Counted from the first letter of the stretch, positions 1 through 7,507 are shown. The stretch is 14,656 nt of DNA from Mageeibacillus sp. UBA5436 (GCA_002427545.1 DIRM01000043.1:1-14656); one strand, 5' to 3'. Notes: generated by a model not told the origin, from the letters alone. Program-made: numbers and translations.

Positions 1-32
1 AGATATCTGATTAAAAATATAAGGAGAAAATA

Positions 33-806
33 ATGTCGAATTTATTAGAAGTCAAAGATCTAAAGGTAACGATTGATGATAATCAGATTCTTAAAGGAAT
101 TAATTTAACTATAAAACCTGGTGAAGTTCATGTTCTGATGGGACCAAATGGGGCTGGCAAATCAACCTTAGCAAGAACCGTTATGGCTGATCCACAATTT
201 GAGGATTGTGAAGGTGAAATCTTTTTTAAAGATGAAGATATTACGGACACATCACCGGATGAGAGAGCAAAGATGGGAATTTTCCTTAGCTTCCAAAATC
301 CTTTAGAAGTTGCTGGTATTTCAATTGAAGACTTCTTAAGAACAACCAAAATGGAAGTAAAGGATCAAGAGATCCCCGCTTTAGGATTTAAAAAAGAATT
401 AAAACAACATATGCAAAATTTGCAACTTGATGAAAGTTATGCCGACCGTTATTTGAATGTCGGATTTTCTGGTGGTGAAAAGAAAAAAGGTGAAATTTTG
501 CAAATGACAGTACTTGATCCAACTTTTATCATGCTAGACGAGCCAGACTCTGGTCTTGATGTTGATGCGGTTCGTATTGTTTCAGAGCAAGTAGCTGAAT
601 TCTTAAAAGACAAGAATAAAAGCGCCATTATTATTACCCATCACAGCGTTATTCTTGAAAAAGTTAAACCTGATTTTGCACATGTTCTAATTGATGGAAA
701 AATCGTTAAAGAAGGTGGACCAGAATTAATTGATAAAATTAATGCGCAAGGTTATAACTGGATTCGCGAAGAACTTGGAATTGAAAAAGTTGAAGATGAA
801 GAATAA
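33..806 (+). CDS. sufC: SufC, ABC-type ATPase of the SUF Fe-S assembly complex
   Basis: Cytoplasmic ATPase that binds SufB and SufD (SufBC2D) and drives the shape changes needed for Fe-S cluster assembly; it is not a transporter subunit. The 257 residues match the usual family length. Visible motifs: Walker A GPNGAGKST at 37-45, Q-loop Q88, the SufC-style signature FSGGEKKKGE at 145-154, Walker B ending in LDEPDSGLD at 168-176, and switch histidine H203 in ITHHS. The EPDSGLD form is typical of SufC. The ATG has an AAGGAG ribosome binding site 6 bases upstream. The gene ends in tandem stops (TAA TAG) and is followed 39 bases later by sufB. As first gene of the visible operon its promoter is outside the window. 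Identification is firm. Confidence 0.97.
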   Translation: MSNLLEVKDLKVTIDDNQILKGINLTIKPGEVHVLMGPNGAGKSTLARTVMADPQFEDCEGEIFFKDEDITDTSPDERAKMGIFLSFQNPLEVAGISIEDFLRTTKMEVKDQEIPALGFKKELKQHMQNLQLDESYADRYLNVGFSGGEKKKGEILQMTVLDPTFIMLDEPDSGLDVDAVRIVSEQVAEFLKDKNKSAIIITHHSVILEKVKPDFAHVLIDGKIVKEGGPELIDKINAQGYNWIREELGIEKVEDEE

Positions 807-845
807 TAGAAACATTTTAAGTGGTCTTAAAAAGGAGAATCTTAA

Positions 846-2354
846 ATGTCAACAAATATAAAAAAAGAAAGTAATGAACAGATTCTGCGAGAAAAAGCTG
901 AAGCCAGAGATGTTCTTAAAGAAAAAAGACGCCAAGAAAGAGCGGAAAAATTAAAAGACAGAACAGATGTCGAAGAATTTGATCGTGGTGTTTATGATAT
1001 TAAAAACCCTAATAAATTTTCAGTTATGTTAGATAAAGGGTTAAATGAAAAAATCGTACGTGAAATTTCTGAAATTAAAGATGAACCAGATTGGATGCTA
1101 CAAAAGCGTTTAGAGGCTTTGGAAATTTACAATAATTCTGAAAATCCTAATTGGGGTCCGGATTTGTCTGGCTTAAATATGGATGAAATTGCAACTTATA
1201 TTCGACCTAAAGCTCAGATGGAGAGCGATTGGCAAAATGTCCCAGATGAAATTCGCAATACTTTTGATTTGCTTGGTATTCCTGAAGCGGAAATGGAATA
1301 TCTATCTGGAGTTGGAGCTCAATACGATTCTGAAGTGGTCTATCATAATATGAAAGACTATTTTGCTTTGCAAGGCGTTATTTATACAGACTTTGAATCG
1401 GGTGTTGAAGAATATCCTGAAATTGTAAAAAAATATTTTGGAACTTTGTTGAAACCAAGTTTACATCGTTATTCAGCATTGCATTATGCCGTTTGGTCTG
1501 GTGGCTCTTTTGTTTATGTACCAGAAGGTGTTCATGTCGATATCCCATTACAAAGCTATTTCAGGATGAATGCGCCTGGAGCTGGTCAATTTGAACATAC
1601 TTTAATTATTGTAGAAAAAGGAGCCAGTTTACACTTTATCGAAGGTTGTTCTGCACCGCGCTACAATACAATCAATATGCATGCTGGTGGAGTTGAATTA
1701 TTTGTTAAAGAAGGTGCAAAGTTACGCTATTCAACGATTGAGAATTGGTCGCGTAATATGTACAATCTCAATTCAAAAAGAGCTTTAGTAGAAAAAGATG
1801 GCACCATTGAATGGATTTCTGGTTCTTTTGGCTCAAAAGTATCAATGCTTTATCCAGCCAGTATTTTAATTGGCGAGAATGCCAGAAGTGAATTTACTGG
1901 AATAAGTTTTGCTGGTAAAGGACAAGAATTGGATACTGGTGCCCAAGTTGTTCACAAAGCACCCCATACTTATTCTACAGTTGAAACAAAATCTATTTCT
2001 AAAGGTGGCGGTAAAGCAATATGGCGTAGTTTGGTTCAAATTGATCCTGAAGCCTATGGTTGCAAGTCAAATACGGACTGCCAATCTCTGATGTTAGATA
2101 GTGAAAGCCGCGGTGACACGATTCCATCTATTCGTCTTTATAATGATGAGGTTGATTTTGGACATGAAGCTAAAATCGGTCGTATTGATGATCAAGCTAT
2201 TTTCTATTTAATGAGTCGTGGTTTATCTGAAGAAGAAGCAAAAGCCATGATTGTTAGAGGCTTTGCGGAACCTGTAGCTAAAGAATTGCCATTAGAATAT
2301 GCGGTTGAGATGAATGAGTTAATCAATCTTGAATTGAAAGGAGCGATTGGCTAA
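846..2354 (+). CDS. sufB: SufB, Fe-S cluster scaffold subunit
   Basis: Core scaffold of SufBC2D, a beta-helix protein that receives sulfur and builds the cluster. From about residue 48 the sequence follows the family: GLNEKIVREIS, EPDWMLQKRLEAL, then the core. Likely functional residues are C268 (EGCSAP), C412 (DCQSLM, matching E. coli C405) and H440/E441 (GHEAKIG, matching E. coli H433/E434); the constant offset of 7 supports this alignment. The C-terminal FYLMSRGLSEEEAKAMIVRGF is the classic SufB/SufD tail. At 502 residues it is longer than usual (about 465-470) because of an N-terminal segment of about 35 residues rich in K, E and R. The ATG has AAGGAG 8 bases upstream and the next methionine is at 61, so the extension appears genuine. 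Its stop overlaps sufD by one base (TAATG). Confidence 0.97.
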   Translation: MSTNIKKESNEQILREKAEARDVLKEKRRQERAEKLKDRTDVEEFDRGVYDIKNPNKFSVMLDKGLNEKIVREISEIKDEPDWMLQKRLEALEIYNNSENPNWGPDLSGLNMDEIATYIRPKAQMESDWQNVPDEIRNTFDLLGIPEAEMEYLSGVGAQYDSEVVYHNMKDYFALQGVIYTDFESGVEEYPEIVKKYFGTLLKPSLHRYSALHYAVWSGGSFVYVPEGVHVDIPLQSYFRMNAPGAGQFEHTLIIVEKGASLHFIEGCSAPRYNTINMHAGGVELFVKEGAKLRYSTIENWSRNMYNLNSKRALVEKDGTIEWISGSFGSKVSMLYPASILIGENARSEFTGISFAGKGQELDTGAQVVHKAPHTYSTVETKSISKGGGKAIWRSLVQIDPEAYGCKSNTDCQSLMLDSESRGDTIPSIRLYNDEVDFGHEAKIGRIDDQAIFYLMSRGLSEEEAKAMIVRGFAEPVAKELPLEYAVEMNELINLELKGAIG

Positions 2355-3406
2355 TGAAAAAACAATTGAGAGGAAATTTTTTACCAGCATTAACTTGGAA
2401 TTGGCTCGATGTTAATGATACAGAAATAGATTTACAAAATGAAAATCAAGTGGCTTTTACAGCTGCTCAAGGCGAGGGTGAAATTGATCAAGATTTAAGA
2501 ACAGAGTTTTTAAAATTAGATCATGGCATTTCAGATGAAGTTTTGGAAATGAATAAAAATCAGAGTAATTTAAAAAATCATTTTGTGATTAATTCTAATC
2601 AAGAAATATTTTTAAATTTACCAATGTCAAAATCAAATCCTTTATTGGTTGATCAACAACAAATTATTGTGCCAGCTTTACAAAGTGGTACGGTTGTTCT
2701 TTATAATTATTCTGAGGACGACAGTAGAGCAGAGCGAAATAGCACAATTATTATAGATATTGCTAATGATGCAGAATTAAATTTGGTTGTGATTCAACGC
2801 CTTAACAATAAATCGTCATCTAATGTTGCCATTATGGCAAGAGTTGGGGATGGTTCAAAATTAAACACAGCAAGTATTGAGCTTGGTTCAGCCAATACCG
2901 TTTTTCATTATATGGTTGATTTAGAAGGTTTTGCTTCTGAATCTCATGTGCAAACGGCTTATTTAGGTCAAGGCGAAGAAAAACTTGATCTGTTTTATCA
3001 TATTCATCATATTGGTGAAGAATGTATTTCTAATTTGCAAATCAATGGCGCTTTAATGGATAAATCAATTAAAAAATTCCGTGGTACGATTGATTTTGTA
3101 AAAGGTTGTTCTGGTTCTGATGGTAATGAAGAAGAATTTTGTGTGCTTTTAGATGATACCGTTCATGCCATTGCTGTCCCAATTCTTTTAGCAGGCGAAG
3201 ATGATATCGTTGGTAATCATGCTGCTAGTGCAGGTAAAATTGATGAAAATCAATTATTCTATTTGATGGCACGTGGTTTGAGCCGTAAAGAGGCAGAAGG
3301 ATTAATTGTTGAATCTAGAATGACGGCTGCTTTTGATCAAATACCTGATGCAGAATTGCGTCAAGATCTAAAAACAGAAATTCACGAAAGGATTATAAAT
3401 CGATGA
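2354..3406 (+). CDS. sufD: SufD, SufBC2D scaffold subunit
   Basis: Paralogue of SufB that pairs with it in the SufBC2D scaffold and has a role in iron entry. The 350 residues are diverged at the N-terminus but end with the diagnostic family tail: GNHAASAGKIDENQ, LFYLMARGLSRKEAEGLIVES. H289 in NHAAS corresponds to the conserved histidine of the usual SHGA motif (E. coli H360). Two cysteines, C252 and C263, lie in KGCSGSDGNEEEFC; I know of no assigned role for them. The start overlaps the sufB stop (TAATG), with AAAGGAG inside the end of sufB giving translational coupling. The 3' end overlaps sufS by 4 bases. Family membership is secure; SufD rather than a second SufB is supported by the shorter length, the lack of the SufB cysteine motif and the gene position. 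Confidence 0.94.
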   Translation: MKKQLRGNFLPALTWNWLDVNDTEIDLQNENQVAFTAAQGEGEIDQDLRTEFLKLDHGISDEVLEMNKNQSNLKNHFVINSNQEIFLNLPMSKSNPLLVDQQQIIVPALQSGTVVLYNYSEDDSRAERNSTIIIDIANDAELNLVVIQRLNNKSSSNVAIMARVGDGSKLNTASIELGSANTVFHYMVDLEGFASESHVQTAYLGQGEEKLDLFYHIHHIGEECISNLQINGALMDKSIKKFRGTIDFVKGCSGSDGNEEEFCVLLDDTVHAIAVPILLAGEDDIVGNHAASAGKIDENQLFYLMARGLSRKEAEGLIVESRMTAAFDQIPDAELRQDLKTEIHERIINR

Positions 3407-4656
3407 ATTCAATTTTAGAACGTTTAGAAAACCCTGGTTTCCCATTGGCGGAGATAAGAGATGATTTTTCTTATCTCAAGTTGCCAGGTGATCCGATTAT
3501 CTATTTTGATAATGCAGCGACAACACAAAGACCAGAGCCTGTACTGAAAAGCGTGGTTAATTTTTATCGTTCTGAAAATGGCAATCCTTTAAGAGGGGCT
3601 CATCGGTTAGGTAATTTGGCAACTGAGGCTATGTTTGAAAGCCGTAAAACAGTTGCAAATTTTATTAATGCTAAAGAAAAAGAAATTATTTTCACGAAAA
3701 ACGCATCAGAATCTCTTAATTTAATATCCTATGTTTGGGCTTTAAATAATCTTAAGCCTAAGGATCAAATTTTAATCACACGCATGGAACATCATTCGAA
3801 TTGTGTCAATTGGCAATTTGTTGCTGAAAAGACAGGTGCTGAATTAATTTATATTGATATAAATGATCATGACTATACTTTAGATATGGCAGATTATGAG
3901 GCGAAATTATCGGATAAAACAAAAATTGTCGCTTTTACAGCGGCTTCTAATGTTTTAGGCTGTATTCCAGATAGTAAAAAAATAATTTCTATGGCAAAAT
4001 CTGTTAATGCCATTACAGTTGTTGATGCAGCTCAATTTATTCCACATGCCAAAGTAGACGTAAAAGATTTAGATTGCGACTTTTTGGTATTTTCCGGTCA
4101 TAAAATGCTGGCTCCATTTGGCATTGGTGTTTTATATGGCAAACAAGAATTGTTAAATGAGATGCCGCCTTTTTTATATGGTGGAGAGATGATTGAATAT
4201 GTTGATGACTATTCATCTAGTTTTACAGGCTTGCCTTATAAATACGAAGCTGGAACGCAAGATGTAGGTGGCATGGTTGGGCTAGCAGCTGCCATTAAAT
4301 ATATTGAAAAAATTGGTATGAATAATATTGCTGCTTATGAACATGCTTTAACTTCTTATGCCTATGAACAAATGAAGCAATTAGATTTTGTCGATATTTA
4401 TCATGCCAAACAAAACAATACAGCACCAGTTTTAGCTTTTAATGTTAAAAATGCTCATCCACATGACGTAGCAAGTATTTTGGATTATTATGGAGTAGCA
4501 GTTAGGGCAGGACATCATTGCGCACAACCCTTGCATCGTAGGCTTGGTCTCAACTCTACAAATAGAGCAAGTTTTGCTTTTTATAATACAAAAGAAGAGG
4601 TTGATCTCTTTATTGATGCTCTAAAGAATGTCCTTAATATTATGCATTTAGATTAA
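3403..4656 (+). CDS. sufS: SufS, PLP-dependent cysteine desulfurase
   Basis: Group II cysteine desulfurase: converts L-cysteine to alanine and carries the sulfur as an active-site persulfide, passed on to SufU. The 417 residues match the family (about 405-415). Visible residues: YFDNAATTQRP near the N-terminus, H130/H131 in EHHSN, D208 and Q211 in VDAAQF (cofactor ring and phenol contacts), K234 in SGHKML (Schiff-base lysine), and catalytic C373 in RAGHHCAQP with R388 15 residues later, the same spacing as E. coli C364/R379. The ATGA overlap with sufD indicates coupled translation; GAAAGGA about 10 bases upstream serves as ribosome binding site. The adjacent sufU fits the SufS-SufU pairing of Gram-positive-type SUF systems. 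No missing catalytic residue seen. Confidence 0.97.
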   Translation: MNSILERLENPGFPLAEIRDDFSYLKLPGDPIIYFDNAATTQRPEPVLKSVVNFYRSENGNPLRGAHRLGNLATEAMFESRKTVANFINAKEKEIIFTKNASESLNLISYVWALNNLKPKDQILITRMEHHSNCVNWQFVAEKTGAELIYIDINDHDYTLDMADYEAKLSDKTKIVAFTAASNVLGCIPDSKKIISMAKSVNAITVVDAAQFIPHAKVDVKDLDCDFLVFSGHKMLAPFGIGVLYGKQELLNEMPPFLYGGEMIEYVDDYSSSFTGLPYKYEAGTQDVGGMVGLAAAIKYIEKIGMNNIAAYEHALTSYAYEQMKQLDFVDIYHAKQNNTAPVLAFNVKNAHPHDVASILDYYGVAVRAGHHCAQPLHRRLGLNSTNRASFAFYNTKEEVDLFIDALKNVLNIMHLD

Positions 4657-4671
4657 TCGCAGAGGAATGAA

Positions 4672-5127
4672 ATGGACTTAAGACAAATTTATTCGCAAAT
4701 TATCATGGAACAATCAAATTCGCATCGTCATAAACATACTTTAGAGGATGCGACAGCTACAGAACGCGGTTTTAATCCAAGTTGTGGAGATGATATACAT
4801 CTCTCAGTTAAAATCGAAGCTGATAAAATTGTAGATATTGCTTTTGAAGGTTCTGGCTGTGCCATTTCGCAGGCTTCTACTTCTTTATTATGTGGTTTAA
4901 TCAAAGGTAAAACAATCGCTGAAGCGAGAAACACCATAGAAGTTTTTTTAGGCATGATCAAAGGTGAAATAACCGATGACGAAATGTTAGAAGAAAATTT
5001 AGGTGATGCGGTAGCTTTGAAAAATATTTCAACGATGCCACAAAGGGTGAGATGCGCTGTTTTAGCTTGGCGAACTTTAGATTTAATAATAGCCAAAGAA
5101 ACTGACAGCGAAATGATTGAACCATGA
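4672..5127 (+). CDS. sufU: SufU, zinc-dependent sulfurtransferase partner of SufS
   Basis: Accepts persulfide sulfur from SufS and delivers it to the SufB scaffold; in Firmicutes SufU is a zinc protein rather than an IscU-type scaffold. The expected zinc ligands are present: C38 and D40 in NPSCGD, C63 in SGCAIS and C128 in RVRCAVL, with R125 near the last ligand. The roughly 20-residue segment between the second and third cysteines that distinguishes SufU from IscU is consistent with the sequence around 75-110. At 151 residues it is of normal length. The start lies 15 bases after sufS, with AGAGGA 5 bases before the ATG. It is the last visible gene of the operon; 166-178 non-coding bases follow. 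Confidence 0.95.
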   Translation: MDLRQIYSQIIMEQSNSHRHKHTLEDATATERGFNPSCGDDIHLSVKIEADKIVDIAFEGSGCAISQASTSLLCGLIKGKTIAEARNTIEVFLGMIKGEITDDEMLEENLGDAVALKNISTMPQRVRCAVLAWRTLDLIIAKETDSEMIEP

Positions 5128-5190
5128 TTTTTTAACTCTTTAAAGTTTTTGATGAGATTATATTTAGTAAAAACGATATTGCCTATCTAA

Positions 5191-5208
5191 TTATACGCAT
5201 TATACGCA
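5191..5208. repeat. Perfect tandem 9-bp repeat upstream of walR
   Basis: TTATACGCA occurs twice with no gap (5191-5199 and 5200-5208), about 75-90 bases before the likely walR transcription start. A head-to-tail repeat in a promoter region is a plausible binding site for a dimeric regulator of the OmpR type, but the 9-base period is shorter than the roughly 10-11 bases typical of such sites. It does not match the Bacillus WalR consensus (TGTWAH, N5, TGTWAH). Function is unknown. Confidence 0.5.
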
Positions 5209-5209
5209 A

Positions 5210-5223
5210 TTTTTTTAAAAAAA
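5210..5223. repeat. T7A7 palindrome upstream of walR
   Basis: Seven T followed by seven A form a perfect 14-bp palindrome directly after the tandem repeat. It lies about 60-70 bases before the predicted transcription start, so it could act as an intrinsically curved or UP-like element. It could also be part of a weak terminator region after sufU, but it contains no G-C pairs. Confidence 0.4.
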
Positions 5224-5266
5224 GAGAATCCCTATATTTTTAAGCCTGTTTCACAAATTTCTGTTA

Positions 5267-5275
5267 TGTTATAAT
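5267..5275 (+). promoter_or_regulatory. Extended -10 promoter for walR
   Basis: TGTTATAAT is a perfect extended -10 element (TGn followed by TATAAT). No good -35 box sits 17 bases upstream (TGTTTC there); TTCACA at 5250-5255 is too close, with 14 bases between. An extended -10 can work without a strong -35. The predicted start near 5282 would leave a leader of about 24 bases before the walR ATG. Confidence 0.6.
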
Positions 5276-5289
5276 TAAATAATTATATG

Positions 5290-5297
5290 GGAAGTGA
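5290..5297 (+). promoter_or_regulatory. Ribosome binding site fixing the walR start
   Basis: GGAAGTGA matches the Shine-Dalgarno core GGAGGTGA with one mismatch and lies 8 bases before the ATG at 5306. An in-frame GTG at 5294 falls inside this site and has no ribosome binding site of its own, so the ATG is the preferred start. Confidence 0.7.
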
Positions 5298-5305
5298 GAG
5301 ATATT

Positions 5306-6007
5306 ATGGCGTCAAAAATTTTAATAGTAGATGATGAACAGAGTATCGTCGATATCTTGCGTGAAAATCTATTGCGAGAAGGTTATGAGACCATTGAAGC
5401 CTATGATGGAGAAAAGGCGATAGAAATAGCACTCAGTGAAAATCCCGATTTAATATTATTAGATTGCATGTTGCCTAAAATGGATGGATTTGATGTTTGC
5501 CGTAATTTAAGGAAAGAAACAAATGTACCAATTATTATGCTCACAGCAAAATCAGAAGAAATAGATAAAGTTCTGGGCTTAGAGTTAGGTGCAGATGATT
5601 ATATTGTTAAACCTTTTAGTATGCGGGAAGTTATTGCTAGAGTAAAAGCTCTTTTACGCAGAACGCATGTTTCTGAAAATCAGCCAATAGAGGATTCAAA
5701 TATTCTGAATTTTGGTGATTTAAGCATAGATCAAAAAGCATATGAGGTGTCATTAAAAAATGAACCAATCAATTTGACTTTAAGAGAATATGAATTAGTG
5801 TTATTTCTAGCTAAAAATGCAGGGCAGGTTTTTTCCAGAGAAACTTTATTAGAAAAAGTTTGGGGTTATGAATACTTTGGTGATGTCCGAACGGTTGATG
5901 TGACCATTCGTCGTACTCGTGAAAAATTAGAGCCTGATCAAAATAATTATCAATATATATTAACGAAACGAGGGATTGGTTATTACTTTAATCGAGAGAT
6001 TGATTAA
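5306..6007 (+). CDS. walR: WalR-like OmpR-family response regulator
   Basis: DNA-binding response regulator; in Firmicutes WalR controls autolysins and cell-wall turnover in step with growth. The 233 residues are close to B. subtilis WalR (235). Receiver domain 4-120: acidic pair D9/D10, phosphoacceptor D53 (LLDCMLP), T80 (MLTAK) and K102 (VKPFS). Winged-helix domain about 135-230 with the stretch VWGYEYFGDVRTVDVTIRR, highly characteristic of WalR and PhoP-type regulators, and a final KRGIGYYF. The WalR call rests on this stretch, the adjacent PAS-containing kinase and walJ two genes later; PhoP is the alternative. Residue 101 is valine, whereas B. subtilis WalR has a threonine there that the kinase PrkC modifies. 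An extended -10 promoter and a good ribosome binding site precede it. walK begins 79 bases downstream. Confidence 0.88.
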   Translation: MASKILIVDDEQSIVDILRENLLREGYETIEAYDGEKAIEIALSENPDLILLDCMLPKMDGFDVCRNLRKETNVPIIMLTAKSEEIDKVLGLELGADDYIVKPFSMREVIARVKALLRRTHVSENQPIEDSNILNFGDLSIDQKAYEVSLKNEPINLTLREYELVLFLAKNAGQVFSRETLLEKVWGYEYFGDVRTVDVTIRRTREKLEPDQNNYQYILTKRGIGYYFNREID

Positions 6008-6033
6008 AGATTACAAAGTGACATTAGATTTAC

Positions 6034-6043
6034 TTAAGCTTAA
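6034..6043. repeat. 10-bp palindrome between walR and walK
   Basis: TTAAGCTTAA is a perfect palindrome in the 79-base gap between regulator and kinase genes. A TATAAT hexamer follows at 6065-6070 without a convincing -35 box. It may be a small operator or chance in AT-rich sequence. Confidence 0.3.
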
Positions 6044-6086
6044 CCAGATAGGATTTTAATAATTTATAATTAAACACGAGGTAGTT

Positions 6087-7421
6087 TTGGATATTGCTTT
6101 AGCTGTTATCATTACTTTTTTCTTAACGACTTTGGGCTGTGTTTTTATAGCACGGTCTTATTTTTTGAAGAAAAGAAAAGCCGAAGATAAAGAATTACAT
6201 AAAGTATTAGAGCATGTTGCCAATAAGCAAAATGAATCTCAAATGATTTTAGCTTCTCTTAATATGGGTGTTATTGCTTATAGTTTTGATGGTATTTTGC
6301 TATTAAGTAATCAGGCGGCCTCAGAAATCTTTCCGGAAATTCCACATCATATTCGTGATTTTATTGATAGCTATGATCAAGATCAAAAATTGCGATCAGA
6401 TTTAATTTTAGAAAAAAATAAATCTGAAATTACAAAAATTATTAATGAACAGACATATAATTTAACTTTAGAAAAACGTATTTTAGGAAATAAAAAACGA
6501 CCTGCTTATATTATTATTATCCAAAATATCACAGCCCAAGTTATGGAAGATCAACAAAGAAAAGAATTTGTGGCTAATGTTTCGCATGAATTAAAAACAC
6601 CATTGACAACGATAAAGACATATAGCGAATCTTTGCTTGATTGGGGAATCGATGAAAAAAGTAAGGATTCGATTAAAAAAGATATGTCAAAATTATATAC
6701 GGGCTCCATTCGTATGGAGCAATTGATAAACGATTTATTGCTTTTATCGCGTATTGATGGCAAGGCAATTTATACAAATATTGAAAAACGTGAATTGATG
6801 CCAGTTATCAGAAATTGCATCGAGAGAATTTTATCACAAGCAGATCAAAAACATATTGATATTTCTTCTTATGCTGTGTCAGGACGGGTTTTTGCTTATA
6901 TTGATAAAATGTCTTTCGAAAGAATTATTCTGAATTTAATTAGCAATGCCATTAAATATACGCCAGAATTTGGAGAAGTTAAGGTTTATGTTGGCAGTCT
7001 AGTTGAAGATGTTTATATAAAAATAGTAGATAATGGTATTGGTATTCCGGATGAATTGCAAAAAAATATTTACAAACGATTTTATCGAGTCGATTCCACT
7101 GGCTCCAGAGAACACGGTGGCACAGGTTTAGGACTTTCGATTGTTAAAGAATTGGTGGACCTTCATAACGGTCAAATTGATTTAAAGAGTCAGACAGGAA
7201 AAGGTAGTGAGTTTATGATTCTCCTACCAAGTATCAAGAAAACTTTACGAAATGCCCTATATCAGCTGAATGAAAATGGCCAAACTACAAATGTTGTCAC
7301 AAAGGCAGCTGAGCCTGAATTGATTGAACTTGCTAAAAGTTTAAATATTGTGGCACAATGGAAAAGTTTACAACAAGATGAAATTAAACTTATATTAAAA
7401 GAAATTGAAATGAATTATTAA
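6087..7421 (+). CDS. walK: WalK-like PAS-containing sensor histidine kinase
   Basis: Membrane-anchored sensor kinase expected to phosphorylate the neighbouring WalR-like regulator. Order of parts: a single membrane helix at about 3-22 followed by a basic stretch (RSYFLKKRK) that places the rest in the cytoplasm; a linker; a PAS-like domain at about 52-150; the H-box FVANVSHELKTPL at 161-173 with H167; the N-box LNLISNAIKY at 282-291; G1 DNGIGI at 315-320; the F-box around IYKRFYRVD; G2 GGTGLGLS at 344-351. The ATPase domain ends near 381, and about 60 further residues follow. Unlike Bacillus WalK there is no second membrane helix, no extracellular sensor and no clear HAMP domain. The start is TTG with GAGGT 4 bases upstream; the next methionine in the right region would remove the membrane helix. 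PhoR is the alternative name. Confidence 0.87.
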   Translation: MDIALAVIITFFLTTLGCVFIARSYFLKKRKAEDKELHKVLEHVANKQNESQMILASLNMGVIAYSFDGILLLSNQAASEIFPEIPHHIRDFIDSYDQDQKLRSDLILEKNKSEITKIINEQTYNLTLEKRILGNKKRPAYIIIIQNITAQVMEDQQRKEFVANVSHELKTPLTTIKTYSESLLDWGIDEKSKDSIKKDMSKLYTGSIRMEQLINDLLLLSRIDGKAIYTNIEKRELMPVIRNCIERILSQADQKHIDISSYAVSGRVFAYIDKMSFERIILNLISNAIKYTPEFGEVKVYVGSLVEDVYIKIVDNGIGIPDELQKNIYKRFYRVDSTGSREHGGTGLGLSIVKELVDLHNGQIDLKSQTGKGSEFMILLPSIKKTLRNALYQLNENGQTTNVVTKAAEPELIELAKSLNIVAQWKSLQQDEIKLILKEIEMNY

Positions 7422-7468
7422 TTTTAAGCAAATGAATCTTATGTCATAATTAGTAAATAAATGATATG

Positions 7469-7474
7469 TATAAT
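7469..7474 (+). promoter_or_regulatory. Possible -10 element for murA
   Basis: A perfect TATAAT lies 33 bases before the murA TTG in the 86-base gap after walK. No recognisable -35 box or TGn extension accompanies it, so an internal promoter is possible but weakly supported. The murA ribosome binding site AAGGTGA is at 7495-7501. Confidence 0.3.
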
Positions 7475-7507
7475 AATTGAAATATGATAAAACCAAGGTG
7501 AAGAAAA

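Noticed and set aside
1909..2091. 60-codon + strand frame within sufB
   Set aside because: Out-of-frame shadow of the strongly conserved SufB core; no evidence of a frameshift or overlapping gene.
4728..5096. 122-codon open frame on the - strand inside sufU
   Set aside because: It lies wholly antisense to a well-supported gene, has no ribosome binding site I can see and no recognisable domain.
5134..5150. Possible terminator after sufU (AACT, loop, AGTT, then T-run)
   Set aside because: The stem is only 4 bp with a single G-C pair, far too weak for an intrinsic terminator call.
5256..5272. WalR box (TGTWAH, N5, TGTWAH) before walR
   Set aside because: TGTTAT occurs at 5262 and 5267 but at a 5-base step, not the required 11-base step.
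5294..5305. GTG at 5294 as walR start
   Set aside because: It would place the start inside the best ribosome binding site and add four residues (MRDI) absent from the family N-terminus.
6065..6070. TATAAT as a separate walK promoter
   Set aside because: No -35 within normal spacing, and the implied transcript would start at the ribosome binding site itself, so I did not list it as a promoter.
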